Positions 7,564 through 16,244 are shown, numbered from the stretch's first letter. The stretch: 34,269 nucleotides of DNA from Cyanobacteria bacterium REEB67 (GCA_018971775.1 JAGXAB010000068.1:1-34269); one strand, 5' to 3'. Notes: generated from the sequence alone by a model not told the origin. Translations and numbers: made by a program.

Positions 7564-8901
7564 GTGGAAGACTTTGCCCACGAGGCCGTGCCCCTTAGCG
7601 AGCGGCGCGGCCCGGTGACAATGACTTTGCTCTGGATAACGATGGTGACGGCCTTGCCGACCGTCCTCGTCGGCTTCGAGTGGTACAAGCAAGGGCTCAG
7701 TCTTTTTCAGGTAATCAGTTGCTCTGTTCTGAGCAGCGTTTTGCTTTTGCTTTATTCGCTGCCCGCTTCATGGATGGGCGTGAAGAGCGGTCTTTCATAT
7801 GGACTGCTGGCTCGCCAGGTCTTCGGGCTATGGGGGACAAGGTTGGCGTCCTTTCATGCAATCTGGTTGATGCTCGCCTGGTATGCCCTCGATGCCGTCT
7901 TGCTCGCCGATGCGCTCAAGGGCTTATTTCATTTGAGCTGGTCTGCGCCTTTCTTTTCGGCCATTCTTTGTATGATCATGGCGATCAATAATTTTTTCGG
8001 CTTCCAGGGTGTGGCAAACTTCGCCAGATATTTTGCCGCGCCGCTCTTGATCGCCTGGGTGGCGCTGACTTTTTTTCGCGCGGCGCCTACCTGTCCAGTC
8101 TCGGCATTGACCGTGACGCACAGCAATGTTTCGTTTATGGCGGCGATGACGATGGTATCGAGTTTTGTCATCGGCTTTGGCGTCTGGGGCAACGAGGCCG
8201 ATTACTGGCGCTACAGCAAAGTGAAAAAATCATATGTGGCCTGGTCCTTTGCCTTTTCGCTTTTTGTCGGCGAGGTGATTTTTCCGATCACCGGCTGGAT
8301 GGTGGCACGCCTCTCGGGCATCACTGATTACACGGCGGCGACCAATTACATGAACAACTACTCTTTTGGCGGCATCGCTCTTTTCGCCGCTCTGGTAATC
8401 ATCGCTAACTATTGCGCTGCCAATGATTCCAATATGTACGGCATGATCAACAATCTCGAAAACATCGCCCCCGTCAAACAGAAGGCCGGCGTTTTTGGCC
8501 TGGCCCTACTCTCGGCCGGACTGGCCTACTGGCTTTCGACGGCCGGATCGGCCCAATCGCTCACTTCGATTGCCTCGCTCAATTGTGTGATACTACCGGT
8601 GATGACTGTGATCATGTTTACCGAACTATTTATCGTCAAAAAATATTGGCTCAAGGACAACGACATATCCGCGGTCCTGCCGCTAGAGTCTCTGCCGCCC
8701 TTTAAGTGGCCGGCCCTGATCGCCTCGAGCATCGGTGTCTGTGTCGGTGTCGTCACCGCCGGAGTGATACCAGGGCTGGGCAGTTGGCTTTTCGGGGTCT
8801 GCTCTGTGCAGGCCTGGTTGAGCGGCGGTTTCATTTATTTGCTGCTGCGCTTTTTGCAGGTCAGGCGCGCCGCTCCGGCCAGCAATGCTGCGCCCGGCTG
8901 A
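7564..8901 (+). CDS. NCS1-family nucleobase permease (cytosine permease-like)
   Basis: A 445-aa integral membrane protein with about 12 hydrophobic segments. It starts at GTG 7564, directly after the TAA of the TPR gene. The N-terminal segment (RRGPVTMTLLWITMV), then SYGLLARQVFGLWG, and the central VIGFGVWGNEADYWRYSKV and YCAANDSNMYG segments match the nucleobase:cation symporter-1 family, which imports cytosine, purines, hydantoins or vitamins with H+ or Na+. Length fits the CodB-like branch. No deaminase or other nucleobase enzyme is adjacent, so the substrate is open. The short spacer after it (8902-8953) contains GGCGCGCC but no convincing terminator. Confidence 0.85.
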   Translation: MEDFAHEAVPLSERRGPVTMTLLWITMVTALPTVLVGFEWYKQGLSLFQVISCSVLSSVLLLLYSLPASWMGVKSGLSYGLLARQVFGLWGTRLASFHAIWLMLAWYALDAVLLADALKGLFHLSWSAPFFSAILCMIMAINNFFGFQGVANFARYFAAPLLIAWVALTFFRAAPTCPVSALTVTHSNVSFMAAMTMVSSFVIGFGVWGNEADYWRYSKVKKSYVAWSFAFSLFVGEVIFPITGWMVARLSGITDYTAATNYMNNYSFGGIALFAALVIIANYCAANDSNMYGMINNLENIAPVKQKAGVFGLALLSAGLAYWLSTAGSAQSLTSIASLNCVILPVMTVIMFTELFIVKKYWLKDNDISAVLPLESLPPFKWPALIASSIGVCVGVVTAGVIPGLGSWLFGVCSVQAWLSGGFIYLLLRFLQVRRAAPASNAAPG

Positions 8902-8953
8902 GGCGCGCCTTTCTTTCGTGACGTTGATTTTTCGCCGACTGTAGAGCCGGCTT

Positions 8954-10006
8954 TTAGTGAATGAGGCTGCCTAAGCCATAGCGCAAAAATGTGCCCAGGG
9001 ACTGCCTGGCGACTTGCTTGCCGGTGCGAGTCACCTCCGTTTTGATCGGATGAGCTTTGGGATCATTGCCGATCATCGGCTCATTAGAAAGATTGGCACC
9101 TTCAGCGATTTTGCCGGTGCTATCCCTGAACATTTCTGCCTTGTCGTATTTTAGTTTGCCGTAGCTGGCGAAAGTCGCCACATCGAAGCGATCATAGGGC
9201 AGGAAAGGACGATCGGCGAGACGTTCATGCATGACGATATCTACGGTTTTGACATTGTTCTTTGGAGTCTGCCCGCTGGCTGGATCGATGGCGCGTGGAT
9301 TGTAGAAAAAATCCGAGTTGGGATTGTTCTTCGCTTCATACTGCACATCGAAGCCCTGCATGTGGCTGCGATTGGCCTCGCCTTTTGGATGAGCGGCGAT
9401 GTGGGCGAGCTGCATCTGGCTAAACTTCGCTTTTTTCTCCGGTAAGGTAAGCGCCGGATCGTGCCAGACTTTATCTAGAGATTCGGCGAGCATCAGCTCT
9501 GGCGCCAGATCTTCGGCGTGCCAGTAACCGGGTAAGCAGGTCAGGACGGTGCCATCCGGATCGAGCACAAACATCTGAATGTTGTGAGGACCGGCACCAT
9601 TGGTCGTATCGACGGCGTTTTCGTCGGGCATGTGTTTGCCCGAAGCGCCGGCGTACTTTTGATTGGCAATATCTCTAAAGCCACAGACAAAATCGTCTTT
9701 AAGGATGGAAAAAGCGGGATCGGAGGAGAGCGACACGGCCCTCAGGGAATTGCCGGCACTTCAAGTGGCGCCGTCTATCTTGCCCAGCATATGCATCCAG
9801 AAAACTAATTTATTTTCCTTCTGAGCCTGGTCTTCGGCCACATTTAGCTTGGTTTGCCAGGCGATGTCGGAGGTGAGCTTATGCACCTGGAGCGTGCAAA
9901 CCTCGCCTGTATAAACTTTTTCAGCCTCGGCTCGCTCGGTCAAGCCCGATATGATCAGAGAGGAGAGGGCCAGCGACGCGGCCACTACAGAACGTGCAAT
10001 CTTCAT
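8954..10006 (-). CDS. Secreted thioredoxin-like protein with in-frame TGA (candidate selenoprotein, otherwise pseudogene)
   Basis: ATG at 10006 has AGAGG 9 bases upstream and encodes a signal peptide (cleavage about AEA/EK, residues 28-29). The frame continues to TGA at 9761-9763 (codon 82) and then, in the same frame, runs another 269 codons to a stop at 8954. The junction is VFWMHMLGKIDGAT-TGA-SAGNSLRAVS: a hydrophobic strand, a loop, then a helix with the TGA where thioredoxin-like proteins carry the redox Cys. So the TGA probably stands for selenocysteine, or for a Cys codon lost by one substitution (TGC/TGT to TGA). Other Cys are at 37 and 108. Re-initiation at GTG 9736 (weak GAGGG 2 bases upstream) would give a truncated product without signal peptide. 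The full length would be 350 aa. Divergent from the LRR gene. Confidence 0.65.
9721..9745 (-). promoter_or_regulatory. Weak SECIS-like hairpin downstream of the in-frame TGA
   Basis: On the minus-strand RNA, CUGAGG (9745-9740) can pair with CCUCCG (9726-9721) with one U/C mismatch, closing a 13-nt loop that starts with G. The loop begins about 21 nt after the UGA, inside the range reported for bacterial SECIS elements. The stem is short and the pairing was done by eye, so this is suggestive only. Confidence 0.3.
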
Positions 10007-10072
10007 CTTATACGACCTCTAGACTATAAAATAATACCTGAGCTTTGTGTGCATTTTGTGAGGACGGCGACC
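10007..10072. promoter_or_regulatory. Divergent promoter region
   Basis: A 66-bp spacer between the TGA-containing gene (minus) and the LRR gene (plus). It holds an AT-rich core at 10025-10037 (TATAAAATAATAC), which offers -10-like hexamers on both strands. Shine-Dalgarno sequences for both genes flank it (AGAGG toward minus, GAGG toward plus). No confident -35 elements are seen. Confidence 0.4.
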
Positions 10073-11161
10073 ATGAAGATTCAGGCTCTTGTATGCTTGG
10101 CGGTGATCACCTGCGGCCTCCCTTCGCTGCCTCTGTCTGCTTACGCATTTCCCCAAACGGCCGTGCGCACGATTGTCTTTCCGGTCGGTCGGAGCGTGGG
10201 CCTGATTTCTTTCGTGCATCAAAATGAGGACGGCCAGTTTATCGAGGATGCCGATTTTTGCCAGGCACGTGGTCTGGTACGTGTGCCGGCGGCCAGGCTT
10301 GTCGCTCTTAAGGTCAATTTCAATGGCGCCGAAGATTTGAGCTTCCTCGACAAGCTTGGTCCCGACGATCTGGCCCTGATCGATTTTAATAATGAAGGTC
10401 GGGGCTTTGAAATAAGCGATCGGGATTTTGTCCATCTGGGCCATTTAACCGGCTTGCAGGGACTTAATCTGGACGACAGCGAAGCCGGCCCACAGGCTTT
10501 GCGGGCGGTGGGAAAGCTGTCGAAACTTGTCATGCTTGGACTGGCCACTACTTTGATCAAGGACGATGATCTGGTCGAATTGGAGGGTTTGAAAAAACTG
10601 CGCTTTCTCCAGCTCAATTACAATCATTTGAGCGATGCCGGTCTCGCCCATTTGCAAGGTCTGCTCGAACTGCGCCGCTTCGAGGCGCGTCGCTGCGGTC
10701 TGACTGGTGCCGGTATGAAAAATCTGATCAATGCTCGACATTTAGAGACGCTACTTTTGAGCGACAACAAAATTGGAGACTTCGGTCTGACTGTTCTACC
10801 CCCGTTGCCCGAGCTTACCTATATAGATATTGGAGGCACTGCGAGCGGCGACCGCACCCTCATTTCGCTCAGTCGCGATCTCAAGCTCGGCACCATTATG
10901 GCTTCTTACGGGCATTACTCCAGAACCGGTCTGTCTGCTGTTGCCAAACTCCCCAATCTCAGCCAATTGTCCATCGAGGGCTACCCGATCGCGGCCACCG
11001 ACGTGGCCGCTCTGCGGGGCGCTCTTAAGCTCAAATCAGTTATTCTGACGATCGAGCCGCCGGCGGTGGCTGCGGCGCAGAAGTTGCTCCCGGGTATTTC
11101 CTTGGTCTTGAAGGATGCTCGAAAAGAGCGCAAACAACAATTTATCGAAGTGCTGAAATGA
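10073..11161 (+). CDS. Secreted leucine-rich-repeat protein
   Basis: A 362-aa protein from ATG 10073, with GAGG about 9 bases upstream. The frame is open further upstream, but the signal peptide (MKIQALVCLAVITCGLPSLP, cleavage near AYA/F) fixes the start. From about residue 115 on there are seven or more LRR units (for example LTGLQGLNLDD, LSKLVMLGLATT, LKKLRFLQLNYNHLSDAGL, ARHLETLLLSDNKIGDFGL) of the 'DxGLxxL' type, like internalin-like or ribonuclease-inhibitor-like bacterial LRRs. They usually form a curved binding surface. No membrane anchor is seen after the repeats, so it is probably periplasmic or exported. The binding partner is unknown. Confidence 0.82.
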   Translation: MKIQALVCLAVITCGLPSLPLSAYAFPQTAVRTIVFPVGRSVGLISFVHQNEDGQFIEDADFCQARGLVRVPAARLVALKVNFNGAEDLSFLDKLGPDDLALIDFNNEGRGFEISDRDFVHLGHLTGLQGLNLDDSEAGPQALRAVGKLSKLVMLGLATTLIKDDDLVELEGLKKLRFLQLNYNHLSDAGLAHLQGLLELRRFEARRCGLTGAGMKNLINARHLETLLLSDNKIGDFGLTVLPPLPELTYIDIGGTASGDRTLISLSRDLKLGTIMASYGHYSRTGLSAVAKLPNLSQLSIEGYPIAATDVAALRGALKLKSVILTIEPPAVAAAQKLLPGISLVLKDARKERKQQFIEVLK

Positions 11162-11293
11162 CCTTTTTATTTTTTGCTATGAGCGAAGCGAACTGAGCGA
11201 CGATATTTTCCGCTTCACTCACCTCTGCTGGTGTGGGACTGAAATCGCAAAGCTCGATGGCACGTGAGAAAGATGTGAGTGATTTGTGACCGG

Positions 11294-12781
11294 CTAATCG
11301 AGATCGCCACGACGCGGTAGCGGCAGTCGAAACCAAAATTTTGCTCCTGCACCACTTTCATTAGTGACGCCAATCGCTCCATCGTGACTATCGATAATCA
11401 GTTTGCAGATCGCCAGGCCCAGACCAAAGCCCTTGCCGGCTCCATTTTCGAGCTGGGCATATTTGTCGAAGATGCGCTGCTGATATTTTTTTGCGATACC
11501 CGGACCATTGTCGATCACATTGATAGTGACGTATGCATCGGTGATGATGGCGGTGACGCGAATCCACTGTTTCTCAGGCGAAAATTTGATCGCGTTGGAA
11601 ACTATGTTAGTGATTACCTGTCCCATGCGCAGCCGATCGGCAAGGATGTTGACATGTGGGCATTCATTGACGAGGTTGATTTGTTTCTTCTTGGCCAGTT
11701 CGGCCAGACCGTTCAGATTGTCTTCGATGACATCGGCGATGTCGATCAATTCTTTGTTGATATCGATACGACCGACTTCTAGTTTATCCACTTCCAGCAG
11801 ATCAGTGGTCAATGAAATGACGCGTTTGATATTGGTCGAAAGAGCGTCGATTTGACGTTTGGCCATGGCCGGCAGCTCGCCGATACGCTTGTCGGAAAGC
11901 ACCTCCAGTGATACCTGCGAAGACATGAGTGGTGAGCGGATGTCGTGTGCCACCATCTCCATTAGATAACGACGCTGCTCGGAGGCATTGCGTAATTCAT
12001 CGGCGGCGTCATGCAAAATGTTGTCTAGATATTCCAGCTCGTCGCCGCCTTCCACTCGTTCGGTGAGCGGCAAGAGTTTGGGCAGTTTTTGGGCATTGCG
12101 CATGAGCATGGTCAGGCGGCTGGTTATGTCGAAAAAGAAGAGCAGTCCGACCAGCAGCGCGATCAGCAGATTGAAGCCGATTAGATATTTCAGACCTTCG
12201 GTCGTGTTCGCCCTCGATTCGACTTCTTTGAGGTGCTCTTTTTCTTGTTCCGCTTCCTCGGCGACGGCGAGGTCTGTGATTGCTTTCGTCGTATGCCCGG
12301 CGTTATAGATAAACTGAATGATGCCGTTTTCCTTTAATCTCAACCAGGTGTCAGTGAGATTTTCATCGGCTCCGTGGCGTTGGGCGCCCATTGTCTCCAG
12401 TTGTTTGAGAAAGGCGGCGCCCTGAGCTCGATACTGCAGCGCTCTATTGCTCATCGATGGCATTTTGCGCAAGAGTGGCACAAGCTCGTCGTATTGGGCA
12501 TTGAGTTTCTCGACGTAGGATTTGCCTGCTGTCAGTGAGCCCGGGTCGCCGTTCTGCGAGTAAGTGCCGAGTTGCCCGGATGCGGCTCCGTATAATGTCA
12601 TGATGTTGTTGGCGTGTTGCACAATCTGCATGTGCGTGTGCTCTTTTTTGGCAAACTCAGCCGCTTCGAGCTGCATGTAATAGAGTTTGATGCAAAAAAC
12701 TGTGTCCAGGGCGCACGGAATCAAAATACAGGCCAGGCCCTTGATCAGGATTTTTGATTTTAAGTGCAACCTGGCAGACAT
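11294..12781 (-). CDS. Orphan membrane sensor histidine kinase
   Basis: A 495-aa protein. TM1 is at about residues 12-32, then a periplasmic helical sensor region to about 195, TM2 at about 198-218, and a HAMP-like linker to about 265. The H-box is MVAHDIRSPL with the phospho-acceptor His279. The ATP-binding domain has an N-box (TNIVSNAIKF, Asn392/Asn396), a G1 box (VIDNGPGIA, Asp424), an F box (RIFDKYAQ) and a G2 box (KGFGLGLAICK). These are complete, so it should be an active kinase. The sensor part resembles four-helix or CHASE3-like input domains, but its ligand cannot be told. No response regulator lies next to it, so the partner must be encoded elsewhere. It is separated from the upstream VIT/VWA gene by a terminator. 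Confidence 0.92.
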   Translation of the reverse strand: MSARLHLKSKILIKGLACILIPCALDTVFCIKLYYMQLEAAEFAKKEHTHMQIVQHANNIMTLYGAASGQLGTYSQNGDPGSLTAGKSYVEKLNAQYDELVPLLRKMPSMSNRALQYRAQGAAFLKQLETMGAQRHGADENLTDTWLRLKENGIIQFIYNAGHTTKAITDLAVAEEAEQEKEHLKEVESRANTTEGLKYLIGFNLLIALLVGLLFFFDITSRLTMLMRNAQKLPKLLPLTERVEGGDELEYLDNILHDAADELRNASEQRRYLMEMVAHDIRSPLMSSQVSLEVLSDKRIGELPAMAKRQIDALSTNIKRVISLTTDLLEVDKLEVGRIDINKELIDIADVIEDNLNGLAELAKKKQINLVNECPHVNILADRLRMGQVITNIVSNAIKFSPEKQWIRVTAIITDAYVTINVIDNGPGIAKKYQQRIFDKYAQLENGAGKGFGLGLAICKLIIDSHDGAIGVTNESGAGAKFWFRLPLPRRGDLD

Positions 12782-12830
12782 GCCCGCTCCAAATATCTGG
12801 CCTCATTTTAAGGCACTCAAGCCCAAAAAA

Positions 12831-12860
12831 AAGCCCCCGATCGCTCGAGGGCTTCTTTTT
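12831..12860 (-). terminator. Intrinsic terminator after the VIT/VWA gene
   Basis: AAGCCC (12831-12836) pairs with GGGCTT (12849-12854). On the minus strand this hairpin is followed by a run of eight T. It sits 15-44 bp past the stop of the VIT/VWA gene. The T-rich 12855-12860 on the plus strand makes it potentially bidirectional. Confidence 0.8.
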
Positions 12861-12874
12861 ATCACCTGACGATT

Positions 12875-15547
12875 TTACTTGCGGTCCGAGTCAAGTATTA
12901 CCGACAGGATGAAATCGAGTGCGGCCAGAGCCTTTAACCGGCTAGCCGGTAGCGTTCCTCTTACTTGCCGCGTCTTTTGCTTGCTCTGGTGGCCAGTTTC
13001 AAATTCAAAGCCGAGTTTTTTCAGGCTTTCGATTTGCTTTGCATTCAGTGGATCTTTTACTGCCAGAGTGATCCTGACGGCCAGGCGCTTATCGCGATTC
13101 GCCGGCGTTTCTGTCTTTCGTTCGCTGTCATCGGCGGCGATTTGAGCGTCCTTCGACAATTTCCCTTCGTCACGCTTTGTCTTGTCGACGCTGCGCAAAT
13201 CTTCGACTGTGGGCGATTCGGCTGCGATTTGCAACGACTTTTTACCGCTTGGAGCTGGAGTGCTGACCAGCGGGAACCGTCTGCCGTACGACCCTGTTGA
13301 CGCCGCGGGACCGTTGAAGGCTGCCTGGCCGGAGGGCAGGGCGAGGCTGCGGTTGACAGACATGTAGTTTTCCGTGCCGCCTGCACCACCGGCAAAACCG
13401 CCATAGGAGCCGTTAATGCCTCGACCGGCTCGACCATAGGCGGCCTTGGCCCGGACTGAGCTCGAGCCGCCGAGAGTGGCGGGCGACAGAGCGTCCGCCG
13501 TGTTCGCCTGGCCGAAGATATGCTCGCCGGAGGCACCATCGGGTAGCTCGACCGGTACGGTGACAGTTTCGAGCTTGCCGTTCTTTGTCACTGTCTTTTC
13601 GTCGACGGCGACAAAGGATGTATATTGGGTCATGATGTGGTGAGTCAGGGCTGTCTGCATGATCTCGTCTTTCAGCTCCTTGCTGACGGCACCGTTCTGG
13701 GCACCGGCATAATCTTCCGACATCAGGCGGTCTACTTTGGCTCTTGCCCAGAGCGAGGCGATACCGGGATTGGCGGTATTGTTGTCGGGGAAGTTGACGG
13801 CCAGCTTTTGACTGTAGGGTTTGTCACCGATATATCCGGTGAGAGTGATTGATCCCGCACCACCGGCGGTGTATTTGCCTTTGAAGTAGAGCGGCCTCTC
13901 GGCCCAGACATCTGAAATTTCACGGGGATAGACTTCTTTTACTTTTACTCCTTGAATCTCTAGTTTGACGTCGGTCAACATCGGCGAAGAAATGCGGTCG
14001 TAGAATTTTTTGCCGACTTCGCTACCCGAGCTGTTGAGCAAGACGTAGTCAGGCTCGCCGCCGCCTTCTTTAGCAATGCCGTCGATGAGCATGCGGTTGA
14101 CGCTATTGCCGGTGCCGAAGGGAAACCAGCGAGAAGTGCCGCGCATTTTCTTGACCATGCCGATCACTTCAAAATCGTTGCCGACATAGCCGTCCGTCAT
14201 GAAGGTGACAATTCTGAGGCGGTGGCCGTCGGCGGGGATTTTGCAGGCCTCTTCCACGGCCGGTGCCATCCATGTGCCGCCATTTGCCTCGAGTGAAGAT
14301 ATGAATTTATGTGCTTTGTCCTTCATTGCTTCACTTACTTTTTCCGGTTGGGAGGCGAAGCGGCGCGTTGTGCTGCTGAAGGCGATGATTTGAAATGTGT
14401 CGTCGCCGTTCATATGGTCGAGGATATAATTCATCGTCTCTTTGGCTTTTTGCAGCGGTGGTCCGCTCTGCGAGCCGGAGCAGTCAATGACGAAGACCAT
14501 TTCTTTGGCGGCGATCTTATCGGGCGTGACGCGTTTCGGTGGCATCAACATCAAAGTAAAATAGCCGTCTTTTTCGGCCGGATCCTTATAGGTGAGATAG
14601 CCACTCTTCAAATTGTCCTGGGCCACACCCCAGTTGAGGACGAAGTCTTTATTGGGAATGGTGTTTTTATCAACCAGCGAAATCGAGGCCTGGCCGCCAC
14701 TCTTATTGGTGATGTTGACGTCGTGAAGTTTGGAGGCCAGATCGCTTATCGGTAGACCAGCATTCAATTTGACATTGATCGATAGATCATGGCCGGAGCG
14801 TTCGCCGGCCGGCGCGATTGGTGGTGTGATCAAAGCCGCATCCTGCACTGCCGGCGTTTTGCCGTCGGAGCTGCCGGGGATGAAGCGCGGGCCGACGACG
14901 GTGGGGAAGGCAAAAGTATATTTGCCGTTTTCGTAAGGTAGGGTCTCGACATATTTGATCGTGATTTCTATTTCCTTTCCGGGCTCGATATTGGCCACGG
15001 ATTGATTAAATATATTGGTGCGCTCCTGGTCGAGGAGTGAGGCCACCTGTCCGTTTGCCTTGGCTTGTTCGTAAATCTGGCGCGCTTCTTCTCGTTTTTT
15101 TATGGTACCGTGGACGGTGCGATCGCCAATCTTCATCACCATCTCGTCGACAGCGCCGCTATCACTGAGCGGGAAAGTGTAGAGAGCTTCTATCTTGTTT
15201 TTAAAAGGATTGTGAAAGGTCTGTTTGACGGTGACACGGGCGATGTAGCCGGCGATATCACAGCTCACATCGGTGTGTTTGAGAGCGCACTGGCCGAGCT
15301 GTTTGCCGCCCGGCAGCATGGCTACAAGTGTGCCCGAGCCGTCCGCTTTTTTGAAGGCGTTAGCCGGTTCTTCGGTGCCGCCTTTTTGCTGGGAAGTCCC
15401 TTGCAATTGGCTTTGCGCCGGCTTATTGATGGCGAGCAAATTTCTTGCTTGCAACGGTGCGGTGAGCGTCAGAGACGTCGCCAGCAATGCAAATGCTTCG
15501 CCCAGGGCCAGCGCCACTGCATAATTCCTGGTCAATCTAAGTTGCAT
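12875..15547 (-). CDS. Secreted VIT and von Willebrand A domain protein
   Basis: An 890-aa protein with a signal peptide (hydrophobic residues 8-30, likely cleavage near LQA/R). A VIT domain spans about 82-215 (DIAGYIARVTVKQTF, YTFPLSDSGAV, IEPGKEIEITIKYVE). A VWA domain spans about 346-525, with a complete MIDAS start DCSGS (Asp355, Ser357, Ser359), a later GGTWM and FMTDGYVGND. A Gly/Ser-rich linker (about 690-770) leads to a C-terminal module of about 85 aa (AVRITLAVKDPLN to DFILSVILDSDRK) seen only once here. VIT plus VWA is the inter-alpha-trypsin inhibitor heavy chain architecture; bacterial members are usually exported metal-dependent adhesion or matrix proteins. No LPXTG or C-terminal membrane helix is seen, so how it is retained is unclear. 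The 5' region contains tandem inverted repeats. Confidence 0.9.
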   Translation of the reverse strand: MQLRLTRNYAVALALGEAFALLATSLTLTAPLQARNLLAINKPAQSQLQGTSQQKGGTEEPANAFKKADGSGTLVAMLPGGKQLGQCALKHTDVSCDIAGYIARVTVKQTFHNPFKNKIEALYTFPLSDSGAVDEMVMKIGDRTVHGTIKKREEARQIYEQAKANGQVASLLDQERTNIFNQSVANIEPGKEIEITIKYVETLPYENGKYTFAFPTVVGPRFIPGSSDGKTPAVQDAALITPPIAPAGERSGHDLSINVKLNAGLPISDLASKLHDVNITNKSGGQASISLVDKNTIPNKDFVLNWGVAQDNLKSGYLTYKDPAEKDGYFTLMLMPPKRVTPDKIAAKEMVFVIDCSGSQSGPPLQKAKETMNYILDHMNGDDTFQIIAFSSTTRRFASQPEKVSEAMKDKAHKFISSLEANGGTWMAPAVEEACKIPADGHRLRIVTFMTDGYVGNDFEVIGMVKKMRGTSRWFPFGTGNSVNRMLIDGIAKEGGGEPDYVLLNSSGSEVGKKFYDRISSPMLTDVKLEIQGVKVKEVYPREISDVWAERPLYFKGKYTAGGAGSITLTGYIGDKPYSQKLAVNFPDNNTANPGIASLWARAKVDRLMSEDYAGAQNGAVSKELKDEIMQTALTHHIMTQYTSFVAVDEKTVTKNGKLETVTVPVELPDGASGEHIFGQANTADALSPATLGGSSSVRAKAAYGRAGRGINGSYGGFAGGAGGTENYMSVNRSLALPSGQAAFNGPAASTGSYGRRFPLVSTPAPSGKKSLQIAAESPTVEDLRSVDKTKRDEGKLSKDAQIAADDSERKTETPANRDKRLAVRITLAVKDPLNAKQIESLKKLGFEFETGHQSKQKTRQVRGTLPASRLKALAALDFILSVILDSDRK

Positions 15548-15603
15548 AATCTTCCCTCAGAAGTCGAATCTGCTACCAGGTTAGCTGCCTGCGGGGATTT
15601 GCA

Positions 15604-15655
15604 ACCCAGGGTATAGCCTAGGCTTACCCTGGGTCAGGTCCCGAGCTTGGACCTG
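15604..15655. repeat. Two adjacent perfect inverted repeats upstream of the VIT/VWA gene
   Basis: ACCCAGGGTA (15604-15613) and TACCCTGGGT (15625-15634) are a perfect 10-bp inverted repeat whose spacer contains the palindrome AGCCTAGGCT (15615-15624). Directly next to it, CAGGTCC (15635-15641) pairs with GGACCTG (15649-15655) across a 7-nt loop. There is no T-run, so they are not terminators. They lie 57-108 bp upstream of the VIT/VWA start and would form back-to-back hairpins in its leader, or be an operator or a REP-like element. The rest of 15548-15743 shows nothing recognisable. Confidence 0.65.
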
Positions 15656-15744
15656 CACTTACCCGGAGGATCTCTGCTGGTCGGCGATTGAAGCCACGAC
15701 TTTAGTTAGCCGCCGATCATATGTAGAGAGCTCTGCCGGTCAAA

Positions 15745-15773
15745 TAAAAACGCCGGGCGTTTAACCCGGCGTT
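15745..15773 (-). terminator. Intrinsic terminator after the 94-aa gene
   Basis: AACGCCGGG (15749-15757) and CCCGGCGTT (15765-15773) form a 9-bp perfect stem with a 7-nt loop. On the minus strand it is followed by TTTTTATTT. It lies about 44 bp after the stop of the 94-aa gene. Confidence 0.85.
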
Positions 15774-15816
15774 TGATAATCTTGCTCGTAATCTCTTTTT
15801 AGCGGCTTTAGCGGCT

Positions 15817-16101
15817 TTAGTGGCTGACGTTTTTGCCTTGATCTTCTTCGAGCTCGGCCAACCAGTTGCCCGGCACTTCGACGCTGGCGCGGTGTTCGAG
15901 CAGGGCTCTTTCTTTTAAATCCCAGAGATATTCAAAAACGCCTTGCGACGCGTCGCCGGCGTGCAGGCCCGCATTGCGACCTTTATGCCCGATCAAGCTG
16001 TGGTCGCGACGGTGTTGATAGACTTTGTTCAATCTTTCTTTGAGTACGTCGGTTTCGACCGAGATCAACTCTTTGTCGGTCAATTTTTTATCGGTGCCCA
16101 T
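15817..16101 (-). CDS. Small hypothetical soluble protein (94 aa)
   Basis: A highly charged 94-aa protein (MGTDKKLTDKELISVETDVL onward), with a His/Arg patch (YQHRRDHSLIGHKGRNAG) and an acidic C-terminal helix (NWLAELEEDQGKN). No domain recognised. The frame opens at ATG 16137, and a second ATG at 16113 directly follows GAGGAG. The ATG at 16101 is preferred because GAGGAG lies upstream of it, although 12 bases is a long spacing. It has its own terminator and a palindrome upstream, which suggests a single-gene transcript. Confidence 0.6.
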   Translation of the reverse strand: MGTDKKLTDKELISVETDVLKERLNKVYQHRRDHSLIGHKGRNAGLHAGDASQGVFEYLWDLKERALLEHRASVEVPGNWLAELEEDQGKNVSH

Positions 16102-16244
16102 ACTTAATCCCATCTCCTCATCACACAAAAATCGCATTGTATTCGACAGCCATTCCCTGGCTTAGTGCCAAAATGCTGGTTAAATCGTCTCTGCAATTTG
16201 TATGCCACGGAGGTTGGAAGATTTCACCGGCAGCCGGCCTGTCA

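Noticed and set aside
8902..8953. Terminator between permease and thioredoxin-like gene
   Set aside because: GGCGCGCC has no loop, and the GCCG/CGGC pair before TTTT is only 4 bp.
9854..10072. N-terminal extension of the LRR protein
   Set aside because: The signal peptide and Shine-Dalgarno sequence at 10073 fix the start; the extension is antisense to the divergent gene.
11142..11336. 64-codon minus-strand frame at the 3' end of the histidine kinase
   Set aside because: Its C-terminal part looks protein-like, but it starts inside the kinase gene out of frame, has no Shine-Dalgarno sequence and overlaps the end of the LRR gene.
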